DNA of 64,000 nucleotides from Lunularia cruciata. Its lineage: Eukaryota > Streptophyta > Marchantiopsida > Lunulariales > Lunulariaceae. The position numbers and the translations under genes were made by a program. Of the stretch, positions 1 through 11,800 are shown piece after piece. The stretch covers positions 34,725,001 to 34,789,000 of the forward strand of contig OX419758.1 in the NCBI GenBank assembly GCA_948567375.1, in the 5' to 3' direction. Positions within the stretch are counted from its first letter, which is position 1. The number at the start of each line of letters is the position of its first letter. The notes beneath the pieces were generated by a model, which worked only from the letters and a program-made list of their open reading frames with translations, did not search any database and had not been told where the DNA came from.

Positions 1-1560
1 CCCAAGGTAAAAGTGTGATGCAAAAGGAACAAAGTAATACAGTGGTGTCAAACTCCTCCAATTCAGCACCATTTGTTGAGTCCTTTGATAAAAACACTTT
101 GCCCAATTAATCAGCTTGCTTGCAAACATTTTATAGAAGAACATCGTCTGTTGCTTTGTAATGTAGGTGGTGCGCTGGGATTTAAACAAAGCCATCATTG
201 TGCTTATGATACTTCTACTCATGAGATCCTGATAGGTTTCCACCTTGTACCCATTCTTTGCATGCTTTGAGGTGAACTTGTTTCTGACTTCTTGGGTTTC
301 TTCTACAAATTCTCCTTTCTTCCTCCAACTTCTCCAAGAATGTAGCCCCATGCTCTTCCTCACTCTCTCTACCTAACACCAATCTCCACTTTGACTTTGT
401 CCATCAAACCAGATTGCCTCTTTTCCCTACTATTGCAAGCCTATCTATGAGCTTATTTGCCACTATCTCTACCATGAAATTGGGAAAGCTCAAGTCCCAA
501 TTCCATGCAAGGAAAGTAATGCAAATTTTATTGAGAATTTTGATGTGGGCCATAACATCTAGCCTCCTAATCATTGGGTTCCTCACCACTAGTGTAGGGC
601 ACTTCTTGATTCCTTTCATTCTACTCTCCTTTGTGCTATGCTTCTAAAAAAAAATTCTCTCGTCCCTTAGGCATGTAATTCTAAATCCCTATGGATTCAC
701 AAAAACTTCACTCACTACCACTCCTCTCCCTTGGTCTCCTTCAGGATGACTTCTCAATGGCAAAGGAAATTCACTTGTCATTCATCTCCTTCTTGATTCA
801 AATCTTGACTTTATAGTTTGACATTTCTTAGTCATTCTTCAAATGCTTGTCTACCAAGAACTTCTCCTATCATTGTCAATTTTTCCCACTCATGCCTTAG
901 TTGTTTTGTGTGCGGTACAATCTTGAATTTCCAATCCCAAAGGAAAGTTGTTACATTGTCTTTGCACTGGGTTGATCATCTCAAGGCAAAGTATCCTTAC
1001 TTCAAGTTGAAATCTTGCAGATCCAATCCAAGTCCTGACAATTACTAACCTAGTGTAACTTTCTTAGGGTTGATGCAAAAACATGAATCTTCTTCTTTCT
1101 TCCATACTTTGCACTCAATTCCCCTTCAATTTACACTTCTTCTTTCAAAAATTCCTTAAACCAACTCAAAATGAAAAATGTGGGTACTACATCCTCTATT
1201 AACCACCTTTGCTCTAGAAGCAAGAACCACATCATCTCTACTCTTACAAAGTGTGGCAGCCAACCAAAACATTGCAATTGGGTCAACTCCCAAGGTAAAA
1301 ATATCATTGGTTGAGAACAAAGGGAAGTGCATATCAATTGAGCCACCCCTAACATTGTGCTAGACTCAGTTTGTATAGTAGTAGGTAGTTGACTAGCATC
1401 TAGTCTATCATGCACTCTAATACCACCTACCACACTTGCACTAAGATGTTTAGGAGCCATGTATGTCATTTATAGTGCCTTAAAGAGTATGAAAGACTAG
1501 GGGAAACTGACTTGACTACTAGCCTCTTCTCCATTGATGCTCCTCTAGGCTCTGGAGCTT
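1..1560. other. AT-rich stretch, no gene recognised
   Basis: I see no intact gene. The minus strand has short open patches (about 404-619 and 1131-1469) with no domain I recognise. Because this stretch ends at a minus-oriented LTR fragment (1561-1800), it could be the eroded internal region of an LTR element, but I find no protease, reverse transcriptase or zinc-knuckle motif to support that. Confidence 0.4.
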
Positions 1561-1800
1561 TAAAAGACCAAGATCAAGGAGAGAAATAATAGAATGGAAG
1601 ATCACAATGGTACACTTGAATGAGAGAAAATTTTGAATGCCTAGCATGAGCTTTTGCTTTGGTATTTATAGAGAGAATACAAGGCTCTTGAGAAGTTTCT
1701 CAAAAGTTTCCTTGAGCCACTTTCTTGGAGTGCCAGCCAAGTTAATCAAGAATCTTCTCAAGAAGCTTCCTTCTAGAAGCCGCCTACTTGGCATGCAAGC
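1561..1800 (-). mobile_element. Truncated LTR of the Gypsy family found at 34-40 and 52-58 kb
   Basis: The stretch starts TAAAAGACCAAGATCAAGGA and follows the same order of landmarks as the four complete LTRs further on: GCCTAGCATGAGC, then the TATA-like TATTTATAG (1663-1671, CTATAAATA on the minus strand), then GAAnnTTC-rich sequence and TTCCTTCTAGAAGCCGCCTA. It lacks the terminal TG and stops about 240 bp in, where the full LTR would continue with AAGCTAAGCTAG. It is more diverged than the other copies, so it is probably an old solo or broken LTR. Confidence 0.8.
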
Positions 1801-4330
1801 ATGCAATTTTTTATTACAAGAGGGATTAAATGGGTGTTCACGTATTATTATATGCATGATTTATTTTTCTTAATCTCTCTAATTGATGTTTTTCTTTCAT
1901 TGTGTAAAGAGAACATGCAATAGACTATTATAAAGTAATACTTTATGAATACTGGAATTTGACACTTAGCTCTTTAAGAAAAAAAACATGGTTCAACTTT
2001 GCAAGACAATTGTGTATTACTCTTATTGTAATGTTGACTTGAAAGATGTTAAGTTCACTTAACTCTTGTTTACTAACAATTAGATCACAAGATATCTCTG
2101 ACAACATTTTGCAATACATTTGCGATGACTTGCAACAAATGTAATTCAACTATTGTCTTGCTCTTGGTAGATGTGTTGCTCTTGTTCAACATTTGACTTG
2201 AAACAAGATATTAGGAGTTACTTGAACTCTAACTAACTAACAATTTGACCATTAATATATTATACTTTTTTCATTTGATATCTCTACTAAGATATCTACA
2301 TTGATATCTCTTTGCAATACTTTTGAGTTGACTTGCAATATATATAATCAATGGTTTGGATCTTGTATACAATAAAAAATATTATTCCTCATCAAATATG
2401 AAAATTTGTCAATTATAATTGTCTTTCACAAATGGTCTTGCTTGGGAGGATGAATACAAATCTCTTCTCATAAGATTGTAATTCCTTGTATTGATTGTGT
2501 TTAAGTGTATTTATCCAACAATTGACCTGGTTGCTAGACATACTATTGTTTGAATCACAATGTTATTTATTGCTGTATTTATCATTGTTATAAACTATAA
2601 ATTTAAACTTAAACTTATAGTGATAATTTTTATCACTATAAGTTCTAATATGATCAATGTCCAAATAAAAAAACATATATAGCTAGGTCTACCTTTAATC
2701 ATAAGAGAAATCAAACCCTATATGAACATTAGTATTAGCTCAATGCATGGTGAAAAGGGTAAAAAGGACTCTCTTAAAAATATATAGTCCCCTTCACCAT
2801 CCCTTGTCCCAGTTCTCTCATCTCTTTTACCATCCGTTGGCTCCGTCCCTTGTATCACTTGTTGTCTTTATCTCCAAAGATAGTTCCGTCTAAGATCCCC
2901 ATATGTAATCCTTGTCCCCATGAACACTTCTATCTATCATCCCCTTCCCTTAGGTGATTACCCTAAGAGAGGTGACCATCACCTCTTAAAGGTAAGTAAG
3001 ATATCTACCTTTGACTATGAGTGAATATTGAAAGCACTAAAGATTCATATGATAAAAGGATATTAAAAATCATTTGACCTAAATAATATTTTATAAAGAA
3101 TTGAAATGTTATTCAAGAATCATATAAGTGGAAAAGATTAGTGCTATGAAAAGATGATTGTTCAAGAGTACAATATACTAAATCTATCATGTTTGTGCTT
3201 TGATATCTACAAGGAAGGCTAGAATATAAGGAAACAAGTATATAAAATAGAAGAAAAGAAATAAACCAAGAACTCTAAGGTCAAAGAGAACAAGAGTAAA
3301 TAGAATGTACTTTGAAGATCAAATATTATATGAAATCTTATTATTTATACTTTGGGTAGTTAGAGTTTTGTTTCTTGGGAGGTTAACCATTAATTTTTTA
3401 GTCAAGTAACACAATCGTATGAAGCTTTTTAAAGCCTTTAATACCTTTGCTCTATATGACGGTTTCAGTAAACTTTATAGTCAAGTAACTCAATCTTAGG
3501 AAGTTTTTGAATACTTTCATACCTTTGGTCTATATAATCAAGGTTACTAAAGAATTAATAATTACTTATACCTGAAACTTATTTAGTAATTGAAGAAGTA
3601 TCTTTGTGAAGTTTTTGATAAATTATATATATTTTGAAGTTAGTCAAATATATAGAGTTTTTTATTATAATATATTTGTAATAATGATTAAAAATACAAT
3701 TATATAATATTTATTTATTAAATAATTAATTATCCATTTGATGTAAAACTATAATGTGGTTATATTTAATATATCAATATACTAATCTATCCATCTTATA
3801 TCTTAGAAGTATGTTGAAGTGGAGATGCACCCATACAAATATTCAATTAAATTATAAACAACTCATAAAATTTTTTTTCTATTAACCTTTTTTTATTGCT
3901 TTCTATTTTAGTTTTATATGACTGAGTTTATTGCCCATGAATTGATTTTCTCTTTAATCATTTTTTTACTCCCTCCTAACTCTTTAGTGGACTAAAAGAA
4001 TAAACAGAAAAATTCCAAGTCCATACAAGTCAAGACAATTGCTCTCTTGTAAGATATATCTTGTAGTGAAAGTCATTATCATGGATACATAGGGTCTAGT
4101 TACAAAAGCGATCCTAATATTCCATGATGTATTTAAAATAATAAAAAATGAAACTTAATTGATAAAATTTTAATATAGAATTATATAATATACTATTAGT
4201 AATAAATTTTAATTAGATAAAAATTCAATTTTTTAGTATTTTTACTAAAACATTAAAATAAGATAAAAAATTAAAATTGTTAAAAATATTAACATATCTA
4301 TAAAATAAAGTCAATTCCAATAGCTGGTTC
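1801..4330. other. AT-rich intergenic region, no feature seen
   Basis: A long AT-rich stretch without convincing open frames on either strand. The composition changes sharply near 4330, where GC-rich sequence begins ahead of the seven-transmembrane gene. Confidence 0.5.
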
Positions 4331-4551
4331 ATGCTAACCGGCGACCAGCATCGGTCTAGAAGATGAACTCACTTTTGTCTGAAAGATAACTGTTGTCAGA
4401 GTCAGTCAGACCCATCGAGTCGTGGTCAGATTGCGTTGACCGCGAGGTTCCTCTTTCGAGTCCTGGCTCGCCGCCCGGTTCACCAGAAAGATGAGGCGAA
4501 CCGCGCGCGCTACTCGTGGTGAGATGTAGGAGCGGGAGTGTGGACTGCTGC

Positions 4552-5271
4552 ACAGAGAGAGAGAGATCGAGAGAAAGAGAAGAGGTGGGGGGTAGAACAA
4601 GGACAGGACGCTGGCAACATTATCGATGTTCTTTCTGATCGAATTGTTTACTTGGGATAGACGTGTGCATGACAGGGCATTGACTAGCACTGCCTATTAT
4701 TCTCCGCTCGGTTCGATTTCTTTATCTTCATCGGCCGGGCTATCTCCGTTTAGCTATTGTCTTTGAGATTGTTTTGTGGCGATGGCCTCGTGGCGGGAGG
4801 GAGCACAAGAATGAAGGAGTCTCTTCTTGATTTTCTGTAAGTTTTTCCTCTTCTGCAGCGATATGTGTGTGTGATCGTCTTAATTTAGTCTCTGTTTACA
4901 GCGTGGTGGTTGGTGATCCGATCGGGTCTTGTAAGGTCGACTTCCGTTGTCTCGTGGAGTGCGAAAAGTTGCATAGATCTAGGAGGTGGAAGTTGCGTTT
5001 CAGTTTGGGATGAGTGATACAGATCGAGACCTTTGTGTATGGCTTTACTGAAGGGGAGATCCAATTTGTTATTGCTACGGGCGACTGGGGGAATTTGTTG
5101 TGTTTTTAGGGTGTACTTAGGCTGACTAGTTGTGCACTCTACCACACAGGTTAGATTAGATTCAGGGTTGTGATGTTGGTATTGATTTAGATCCTTATCC
5201 GAGACGGTGGACAGCTCTGGGACCCTATGCAGTTGGCGAAACTAAAGTTCGATGCTGGAGACCCTTCCACA
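4552..5271 (+). promoter_or_regulatory. GA-rich promoter/5' leader of the seven-transmembrane gene
   Basis: A GA-rich tract (about 4552-4590) lies in a GC-enriched island and resembles GA-type plant core promoters. Downstream, GTAAGT at 4837 and CACAG ending at 5149 would make a plausible 5'-UTR intron of about 313 bp. Neither the transcription start nor the intron can be proved from sequence alone. Confidence 0.4.
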
Positions 5272-7915
5272 ATGGCAGCAATGAAATTGGGTTCTTGGAG
5301 GTCACTTGCCGCAGTTGCTCTTCTATGGTTAGGTTTGAGCAGCATTGGAACCAAGCAAGTAGAGGGATCAGTACACGAGTATGACAACGCACAATTTACG
5401 GAGTCTGGAAATGCTTTCGTTCTGTTCGGGGGAAATGAGGGGCTCTTCGTCAGTGACCCAAAAGGCCCTGGAAGTGTTTCAAATGGCAGATCTTTTATCA
5501 AGTCAGTACTTATCTGTCTTGCCCCTTGTATGCTTCTCCAGTTTAGTACCATACGATTGATGTAGATTGTCAGCATCTGTGTAACTTTTTGTAACCTGAT
5601 TTGTTTATGTTAGCAGTTTCCACACTTCTGTCAACATCTTTCGATGTTTATTGAGTTGCCTCCTCATTTTCCCGTGAACCTTTAGTCTTATCCTTTTAAT
5701 ATTCAAATTTGCCAGCATGTTGTCAAGCAGCGATTTAAAACTGAGGTACCGCATGTTGACATCTGTAGAAAGTGCTGACAGGCGTAAGCAGATTAGATGT
5801 TTGACTGTTGTATGATATTGAGACTTGTAAATCATCATTATGTGTTATCCCGTCGTTTAAATTGGTCCGTTTTTAAACAGCTTCGATTCTTCTCTCACGC
5901 TCACGAGGACAAACGAATCAGCTCAGAAGATCACCACCCAAGGTTCTCAGGTTCCAGTAGAAGCTATTATCTTTGAGCTTTCAGATAAGGATAACTTTGG
6001 TGTATCCTTTGTCAATACAATGGAACGGGATCTTTGTTGTACGAAAGATCTAGCTGCTGTTCGCGGCTGCGAGGTTGGCAAGGTTATTATTCTGAAAGAG
6101 ACAGAGAATTCAGAGTGGCCAAAATCTATCACGACCTACTTCCAGGGCTCAGAGGAAATTGCTAGATTCAAAGCTGAGTCCGTTCCGATTCCTAAAAAGG
6201 GTATGTACACCTTATACTTCGTTTTCTGCGAGCCCGACCTTCAGGGAACAACTTTGAGTGGGAAGACCGTGTGGAAGAATCCAGGGGGCTATTTACCAGG
6301 TCAGATGACATCATATTTGTCATTTTACGCCATCATGTCACTACTGTATCTCGCCCTTGGGTTGGTCTGGTTTATCCAATATATTCGATACTGGAAGGAT
6401 ATCTTGCAACTCCAGAATTGCATCACAGCTGTCATTGCCCTTGGCATGAGTGAAATGGCTTTGTGGTATTTTGATTACTCCAACTTCAATTTGACTGGAA
6501 AGAGGCCGATTGGTATAACAGTATGGGCTGTAACTTTCGGCGCGGTGAAGAAGACTGTATCAGGACTTCTTATTTTGGTTGTATCTATGGGCTACGGTGT
6601 TGTACTTCCCACCCTAGGAGGCCTTACTTCAAAAGTGGTTTTACTGGGAGTAACATACTTTGCAGCAGCAGAGTTACTGGACGTGATGGAGAATGTCGGC
6701 ACTGTGAATGATGCATCAGGAAATGGTCGCCTCTTCCTTGTATTCCCCGTTGCAGTTCTTGATGCATTTTTCATACTGTGGATATTCACTTCTCTTTCGA
6801 GAACTTTGGAGAAGTTGCAGGTGAGCTTACACTAATTTTCATCCAGCACACTTTTGATTTATGTTCTTCGATATGGATCGTCATAAGTAGGCCCTCGCAC
6901 TGATCTAACTATTAATCGAGTTCGTGGAGTACATATTCCCGACTATTCCCCGTTCCGTGAACGGCTTCTGCTCCTATTACTCAAATATCCCCGACTAGTT
7001 CCCCTTCATGTACACCTAATGTAGCTGTGTGCGGTGATTAATCCATCCTGTTTTGCTATTGTTGGAATTCACAAGTTAAAGAATTTAGTCACATTGGAGG
7101 TTCAAATCGGAACTACGAGTTTGGACGTTACCAATGACGCGTTCTCCATGCTGGCAGGCCAGAAGACGCTTCGCAAAGCTGGATCTTTACAGGAAGTTCA
7201 CCAACACATTGGCAATTGCAGTTATTGCGGCTGTAATGTGGAGTGGCTACGAGGTAAGATATGTTTTGTGGAGTGTAGAGTATTTCCTTCATATCGTCAA
7301 TCTTGTCCTCTATCTCAGTTTAGAGTTTAGAGATGAACGGGAGAAAGAGTGTCATCCCTCACGAGACAAACAGAATGCCAAATAATTTGTGTTTTTCTTA
7401 ATTGCAGTTGTATTTCAAGGCCACAGACAAGTACAGGGAGCGGTGGGAGAGTAGTTGGGTAATTCCAGCGTTTTGGATCGTCTTCACGTTTTTGATACTT
7501 GTTACTATTTGCTTCCTTTGGGCTCCATCCCAAAACTCTACCAGGTAAACAGTGGAAACTTTTATCAGGGAGCTCTAGTGTGTGCATGTTTTTTGTCACG
7601 GTTCTTTTACCGCCTATAGACACGCTCCCTGTCTCAACGAAGATCACATTACTCTCGTCCGTAGATGGTGACCGTATTGCGACACCCGTGAACTTTCTTC
7701 TGACGTCCAACTTTATCTTACTTGTCCTCAGATACGCTTATTCAGATGAACTTGGCGATGCTGATGACGAAGATGAAGCCCAGGCATTGACCGCGGGGGG
7801 TCCATTAGTCGAAGTAGAGAAGGGTCTTGTCAAACCAGAGAAGATCACACGGAAGCCCGTAAATACAGATGTATTCAGTTTGGATGACGATCCTGAGGAA
7901 GATAAGCGAGAGTAG
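5272..7915 (+). CDS. Lung seven-transmembrane (GOST family, GPR107/108-like) membrane protein
   Basis: Exons are 5272-5501, 5881-6820, 7158-7253, 7408-7544 and 7732-7915. All introns are GT/AG, phases join cleanly, and the product is 528 aa. The start at 5272 has a good plant context (ACAATGG) and opens a signal peptide (MKLGSWRSLAAVALLWLG); an in-frame ATG at 5227 would add 15 less signal-like residues. An extracytoplasmic domain (to about residue 220) is followed by seven hydrophobic segments near 222-244, 254-276, 287-311, 327-345, 360-382, 401-422 and 435-460. The family-typical LDLYRKFTN precedes segment 6, and a WAPSQNSTRYAYSDEL junction leads into an acidic cytoplasmic tail. GOST proteins act in the Golgi/endomembrane system, in trafficking or as candidate receptors in plants. 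Family membership is clear; the exact role is inferred. Confidence 0.93.
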
Positions 7916-8640
7916 TTTAAACTCCATATTACCCTTTCTACACAATTAGTCTCAGCACCTGTAATGTAGGTATTACAAAAAGTATTCTTCGTATAAGTAG
8001 TCCGCACGCAGCGTTGCCATCCAAGCTCTGCAGGCAGTTAGCATTGTACACGTGTCATCTGGAAGGAAGAAAGATGGCTGTACTGAGTGTCGTGTTACAT
8101 GTTTCTGTTATCACGGTGCACAGAACTTGTCACAAGACTCAGATGAATTTTACCAGATTGTATATATACTATCTGCAACAGTCAATGAGTCTCTTCTGGC
8201 TGTTGCTGTTGCAGAAGGCAAGTGCCAGGTAGAGAGCATTGCAGGCTTTGTTGTTCCCATTATAATGATACCCGGAATGATATCGAACATGAATTGATGA
8301 CGGATGGTTGCATGCTCTTGACTACTCTTCTGTTAAGGAGCTATTAAATGTTTTGAATTTGGATTTTGTTCCATGAGCTTTTTCAGGGGAGGTCAATGTC
8401 AGAAGTTGTTAGATGGTTTGTTGTGTTTACTCCATGGGTTCTATCGTCTTTTGTGTCGCATGCGGTTTTGTCCACTTCCTGAACACTCCTTTCTTCCAAC
8501 GGAGACCTTCTTACCTTATGCTTTCCCCCAAGATGAAAGAGAATTAAAATAATGTCTTTCTTTGCGGGCTGCGCGAACTCACCTAATCCAAAAGGTGAAC
8601 CCTACGTCATGTGATTATCAGAGATGGAAAGCAATACATC
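7916..8640. other. 3' flank of the seven-transmembrane gene
   Basis: Probable 3'-UTR and spacer. Two short open frames (8014-8232 and 8052-8297) overlap here without recognisable content and look like chance frames in transcribed UTR. I see no other gene. Confidence 0.4.
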
Positions 8641-8792
8641 CGAGCTCGTCCTAAATTAGATTCCTGTTAGCTGAGCGATCCAGAATAGATTCCGAGCCTT
8701 CCTAGACTAGATTCCTGTTAGCCGAGCGATCCAGAATATATTCCGATCCTTCCTAGACTGGATTCCTGTTAGCCGAGCGGTCCAGAATTCAG
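8641..8792. repeat. 51-bp tandem repeat, three copies
   Basis: Units start near 8641, 8693 and 8744. The landmark ATTCCTGTTAG recurs at 8660, 8711 and 8762, exactly 51 bp apart. Units share GATTCCTGTTAGCCGAGCGA and TCCAGAAT, with a few substitutions. The repeat is GC-richer than the DNA around it. No coding or structural role is evident. Confidence 0.9.
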
Positions 8793-8974
8793 TCACTGCG
8801 ATCGCACTCATTTTCTCGAGAACCCGACGGGGTAGCACTCGGCGCCCGATGCGAACTCAAACGAGAATCTCGTCAAGCAAGCCAGGAGAGAGGGTATGTG
8901 TGTATCCCTCCCTCACGTTTGGCAGGACATGGACAATATCAGGACAATATCGCTCATGGTCATAGACTCGGGGA

Positions 8975-9145
8975 AAGGGACACGACTTGGTTAATAAGCA
9001 GGGTCGGAAGATTCTGTCCAAGCCCTTACAAGGATAAAACCTACCAGGTAAAATGGAGTTTGGGACACTCCTTGGTTAGTAGTAAGAAGGACCGGAAGAT
9101 TCTACCCAAACCCGCACAACGATAAAACTTAAGGTAAAACTAGTG
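8975..9145. repeat. Dispersed motif family, two adjacent copies
   Basis: Two diverged head-to-tail copies of a roughly 80-bp unit (about 8975-9058 and 9059-9145). Each has CTTGGTTA...TAAG, then GGAAGATTCT, then CCAA-CC-ACAA-GATAAAAC, then GGTAAAA. Related copies occur at 10063-10155, 11716-11800 and 24940-25015. The copies lie next to a Helitron helicase relic on the minus strand, past its stop codon, so they could be Helitron-terminal sequence, but the link is positional only. Confidence 0.7.
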
Positions 9146-9275
9146 GGTAACCGGGGAACATTTCGCGTTCGGTAAATGAAAATAAATTTCTTTTGAATTT
9201 TAAACATTGAATTAATATATTCTCAACATAACTATAGTAAAACGTAATAAATCATGATTTCAATTTAACTGGCTT

Positions 9276-9610
9276 TTACATTACGACATCCTTATTGCAA
9301 CATTTGCGGTACACTACGTTGCTGGTGTAAGGGCCATCACCTTCAACAAAGCCTTGCTGACTGGAATGCTCTACCTGGACCCTTCAGAGCATCCTCATAT
9401 CGTTGCGACGTAAAGCTGTCCATCCGAGAAAACTGGCGCGTGCAAGTACAGCCCAACTCTGTCCAAGGTCTGTCCGTTGCTCTTATTGATGCTCATATCA
9501 TATGCCAGCTTGACCGGATACTGGCAGCGCTTGAGCTGAAACGGGGAAGTGGTCTTGGATGGTGTCAAATCGGCGCAGACGGTGTCGCGTTGTAACTGGC
9601 CAGTGAGCTA
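9276..9610 (-). pseudogene. Helitron helicase, decayed C-terminal fragment
   Basis: On the minus strand the sequence encodes, in order, LTGQL, PFQLKRCQYPVKLAYDMS, INKSNGQTLDRVGLYL and FSDGQLYVAT, matching the end of the PIF1-like helicase of Helitron Rep/Hel proteins (canonical TINKSQGQT and FSHGQLYVALSR). A TGA at 9395-9397 and a frameshift follow; in the next frame it resumes as TSNVVYRKC and ends at a TAA (9276-9278), as Helitron proteins usually end. The Rep domain and most of the helicase are missing. This is the 3' end of a dead rolling-circle transposon. Confidence 0.85.
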
Positions 9611-10062
9611 CCTACGTCGAGGTCTACCAGGACGTTTGCCTCCCGGCATTGTGACGAATGGTCTGTAAAGTATAACACAGTGTTTAAAGTATTTCTTATC
9701 TATAATTGTACGTTCACTATATTCATTCCCCAATTTTCAGCTATCTTTGTGGTCACGAACTGTTCACGGAAAGTTCAAACTTATCACTGAGTTGCATTTA
9801 TTACACAGTGAGAATTAAAAAATGTGGCACCCTATTTGCTGGCATGCAAAAGATGAAATTGAGCAACTTACTAATGTGCGCCCATTTTTGCTCTCAAGCA
9901 AAGTGTATGGGCAAAAATGGGCACGTTCTATGTCAGTCACAATTCAACTAATCCAATTAGGTTAGAAGTCTTAGTTTTGTGCAACACACAGCCGCAAACA
10001 CTTTAAAACGGTACCTGAACCGTATTTTTAAGCCCAGAGGCGGCGACATGAAGTGTAAGGAT

Positions 10063-10320
10063 GGAGTTAGGGACGCTCCTTGTTAATAAGAAGGATCTGA
10101 AGATTTTATCCAGGCCCGCACAACGATAAACCTTAAGAGATAAAAATGGATCGCTTACCATCAGAATCCTTTTACATTAATATATTGCACGACCATAAAG
10201 CTTAAGAGGTAAAATAGGGTTAGGATCCAATAGCATCGGTAAAATGGAGGTAAAATGGAGTTAGGATCCAATAATATCGGTCAAACTTAAGAGGTGAAAT
10301 GGGATTAGTATCCAATACAT
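10063..10320. repeat. Dispersed motif family copy with degenerate tail repeats
   Basis: 10063-10155 repeats the unit seen at 8975-9145 (GGACGCTCCTTGTTAATAAG, GAAGATTTTATCC, GCACAACGATAAACCTTAAG). It is followed by partial iterations of CTTAAGAGGTAAAATGG and GTTAGGATCCAATA to about 10320, as if the 3' part of the unit was reduplicated. Confidence 0.65.
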
Positions 10321-10764
10321 TGGAATCCTTGTGTATTTAATATATCCTAGTTATGCAAGTCAAATGGTCTACATATCATTACTTTACATTGAAGCATTCG
10401 AAAGTGCACTATTTAATCTGATCTTTCTCCAATGGATTATACCAGTTAGTACTCTCTATAATATAGAGTTATGAATAAATAGCACGGTGAATGTGCTTTC
10501 ACAAAATGTAGAACAATGAATACCACAATAGATGTTGTCTAAACTAAATTATAAAATGAGTGAGTGTGCTTTCTATAATTGTAGAGCAATGAATACACCA
10601 AAGAATAGAATTTATCTAAAGTAAATTTTAAAATAGTCATATAAATTTTCTAGTCTAGTATGGTAAGTTCTCACATAATCCTTAATAAGCATTTCGGATG
10701 TTGTATATAACTCAAAAGCTATAAGAATAAAGAGGTAACTTCATCATACTCTTACTTGGAGACT

Positions 10765-11091
10765 TTAGCCATTGTCATTCCACTTGCTACCATCTAGAGG
10801 ATAGGTAATCACTTCTTCCAACATTGTATTGCATATAGGATCTATAACAATAGCATTGCTTGAAAATAACACATAATCATCTTTCAAGTTTAGGTTAACT
10901 GGTGTTGTCTACAAAGCATGCCAACACTCCCATCCACTCTCCCATATCATAGCAAACACTATATCTTTCATTGCATCATGAGTAGCTAACATTTCTCTTC
11001 CAAAAGGATAATTAGTCATATGTATCTCTATTGCATCTAAGGGAGCACCACACTCATAAGTGTAATGAAAATGCAGATGTACCAAAATCAA
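10765..11091 (-). pseudogene. Unrecognised coding-like patch with one internal stop
   Basis: The minus strand is open for about 108 codons apart from one TAG after WESGWECWHAL. The same frame resumes as TTPVNLNLKDDYVLFSSN and ends DGSKWNDNG before TAA at 10765-10767. The composition is protein-like (ECGAPLDAIEIHMTNYPFGR). I do not recognise the family. It could be an exon of a decayed gene or transposon fragment; no ATG opens it. Confidence 0.35.
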
Positions 11092-11715
11092 AATAAAAAG
11101 GTAGATGGACCAAACTCAAAATGGGTCCTTATAATTGTAGGGAAAGTAGATATTGCAAGTCAAGATGCACTAATGTAAGGTTGAGTTAGGATCCAAGAGC
11201 ATGCACACTTGCTGGAGTAAGAGCAAGGATGTGTACTAAGTTAATTGATAGCTGATAGTTAACCATACTAATGTAAGGTTGAACTAGGATCCAAGAGCAT
11301 GCACACATGCAAGAGTAAAAGCAAGGATGTGCACTAAGTTAACCCAAGGAACTAATAGGTTAACTAGAGGAGAATGTAGAGCATGTTTAAATTATTAGTC
11401 CATCAAGGAAGATTGCCAACCTTTGGTCTAATAAGAGACAAAAAAAAAGGAAGATAAGACAAAGAGGAAGATTACAATCTTACATTGCAATCTAATAGGC
11501 CTACTCCTCCATCCATCTCAATACAAATGAATATCTATGTGCAATGTCCATTGCAGCACACTCCAAAAATCCTTTGTCCAATGATATCATAGAAGACTCA
11601 CATGATATGCTTATTAAAGTCTTTCAAATGTGATAAAAAGGTTAGACAAGGAGAACCGTATGAAGTAAATAGGTTGGTTCACAAACAATACTAAAAGAGA
11701 GTATAGGGAAAAAGG

Positions 11716-11800
11716 CGACCGTGTAGGGAACACGAAGGATGGGAAGATCCCATCAAGCCGTACAAGGGAGAGACTAAAAAGGTAAAAGAGAGTATACCAA
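11716..11800. repeat. Dispersed motif family copy
   Basis: Contains GAACACGAAGGATGGGAAGA, TCCCATCAAGCCGTACAAGG and GAGAGACTAAAAAGGTAAAA. It is closest to the copy at 24940-25015 and more distant from the copies at 8975-9145. Confidence 0.65.

Noticed and set aside
4837-4858. A very short intron GTAAG...TGCAG in the 5' leader
   Set aside because: 22 bp is too short for plant splicing; the acceptor near 5149 is a more reasonable partner for this donor.
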